Source: Fidelibacterota bacterium (GTDB lineage: Bacteria; Fidelibacterota; Marinisomatia; Marinisomatales; S15-B10). From it: DNA of 8,298 nucleotides. How positions within the stretch are numbered: position 1 is the first letter of the stretch; every line of letters begins with the position of its first letter. The notes beneath the pieces were generated by a model. That model saw only the letters and a program-made list of their open reading frames with translations, made no database searches and was not told the origin of the DNA. Made by a program: the position numbers and the translations under genes. The stretch lies in contig NZHL01000020.1 in the NCBI GenBank assembly GCA_002691365.1, positions 8,742 through 17,039 of the forward strand, given 5' to 3'. Below are positions 7,790-8,298 of this stretch, one piece after another.

Positions 7790-8298
7790 AATTGCTCTTC
7801 ATGTATTATTCTAGGTTTAATAAAGTATATTTTTAATTCAGAGAAAAAATGTAAAATAGATTTTGATATTATAAAACCAAAAATAAATCCAAAAAACACA
7901 TCAAAAGGATAGTGAACACCTACGTAAATTCTACTAAAACCAATTATTAAAGAAATAACAAACAAATATTTAAATGTTTTTTTAAAAAAAAAACTAGTTG
8001 TAAATGTTAATGCCATTGTGTTTGCAGCATGATTTGAAGGAAAGCTATAGATTCCTCCTTTACCAATTAGTAAATTAATATTTTCATATAATTCGTGAGA
8101 TGGTCTAATCCTTGAAAAATAAGGTTTTAATAATTGAGCACAAATTGCATCAGTTATAATCACGCAAATTAAGGTTAATAAAAATGTCAACAATCCTTTT
8201 TTAGGGTATTTAAAAATTAAAATTGCATAAAATAATAATATTATATAGATCCAATTTTTAGCATTCGTTATTATGGGAAAAATAAAATTAAAAAAAGG
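7786..8298 (-). CDS. PAP2-family phosphatase (5' end cut by window edge)
   Basis: Membrane phosphatase of the PAP2 superfamily (lipid phosphatases, including undecaprenyl-pyrophosphate and phosphatidylglycerophosphate phosphatases). The frame is open to the right edge, giving 170 visible residues. The first in-window start, a TTG at 8193, falls inside a hydrophobic helix (NWIYIILLFYAILIF precedes it). The true start therefore lies beyond 8298 and the N-terminus is missing. All three motifs are present: KPYFSRIRP (visible residues 58-66), PSNH (87-90) and SRIYVGVHYPFD (122-133). The catalytic residues are H90, H129 and D133. PSNH in place of PSGH is a common variant. Four or so hydrophobic helices surround the motifs, which places the active site at the outer membrane-water interface of the inner membrane. 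Its TGA overlaps the next gene's ATG. Substrate is not determinable from sequence. Confidence 0.92.
   Translation of the reverse strand, partial: PFFNFIFPIITNAKNWIYIILLFYAILIFKYPKKGLLTFLLTLICVIITDAICAQLLKPYFSRIRPSHELYENINLLIGKGGIYSFPSNHAANTMALTFTTSFFFKKTFKYLFVISLIIGFSRIYVGVHYPFDVFFGFIFGFIISKSILHFFSELKIYFIKPRIIHEEQL

Overview
The window is A+T-rich and almost fully coding. Every gene I can support lies on the minus strand, so the transcription order runs from the right edge to the left. It holds seven genes: a PAP2-type phosphatase (cut by the right edge), an unrecognised exported protein, msrB, a family 2 glycosyltransferase, a YqaA/VTT membrane protein, leuS, and a very large exported protein (cut by the left edge). 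Junctions are tight: ATGA overlap, TAA immediately followed by ATG, TAA-A-ATG, and gaps of 31, 49 and 56 nt. This suggests one or a few polycistronic units. I found no tRNA, rRNA, CRISPR array, insertion sequence or convincing rho-independent terminator.

The best lineage clue is the left-most protein. Its visible C-terminal end reads ENYPNPFNPSTNIKFDIPEN, the hallmark start of a type IX secretion (Por) sorting tail. This exact NYPNPFNPST form is common in the FCB group outside classical Bacteroidetes (Marinimicrobia/SAR406, Ignavibacteria, Calditrichota and relatives). With the low G+C and compact gene packing, a marine Marinimicrobia-like genome is my best guess, but it is an inference.

Right part (6920-8298): a PAP2 phosphatase with all three motifs overlaps an exported protein of unknown function by 4 nt. 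Middle (5079-6870): a membrane-anchored MsrB, then a DPM1-like glycosyltransferase directly abutting a YqaA-family VTT protein. Left-centre (2660-5077): leucyl-tRNA synthetase, translationally coupled to the YqaA gene; its start is better placed at an internal ATG than at the longest-ORF TTG. Left (1-2603): an open frame of 867 codons with signal peptide, Ig-like segment, LamG-like domain and sorting tail. It is the only gene here with a strong Shine-Dalgarno sequence.

PAP2, DPM1-like GT2 and VTT families each have members acting on polyprenyl-phosphate carriers. Their co-occurrence hints at an envelope lipid-carrier theme, but most of the window looks like ordinary core genome. The least explained parts are the 289-residue exported protein and the N-terminal 480 residues of the large secreted protein.
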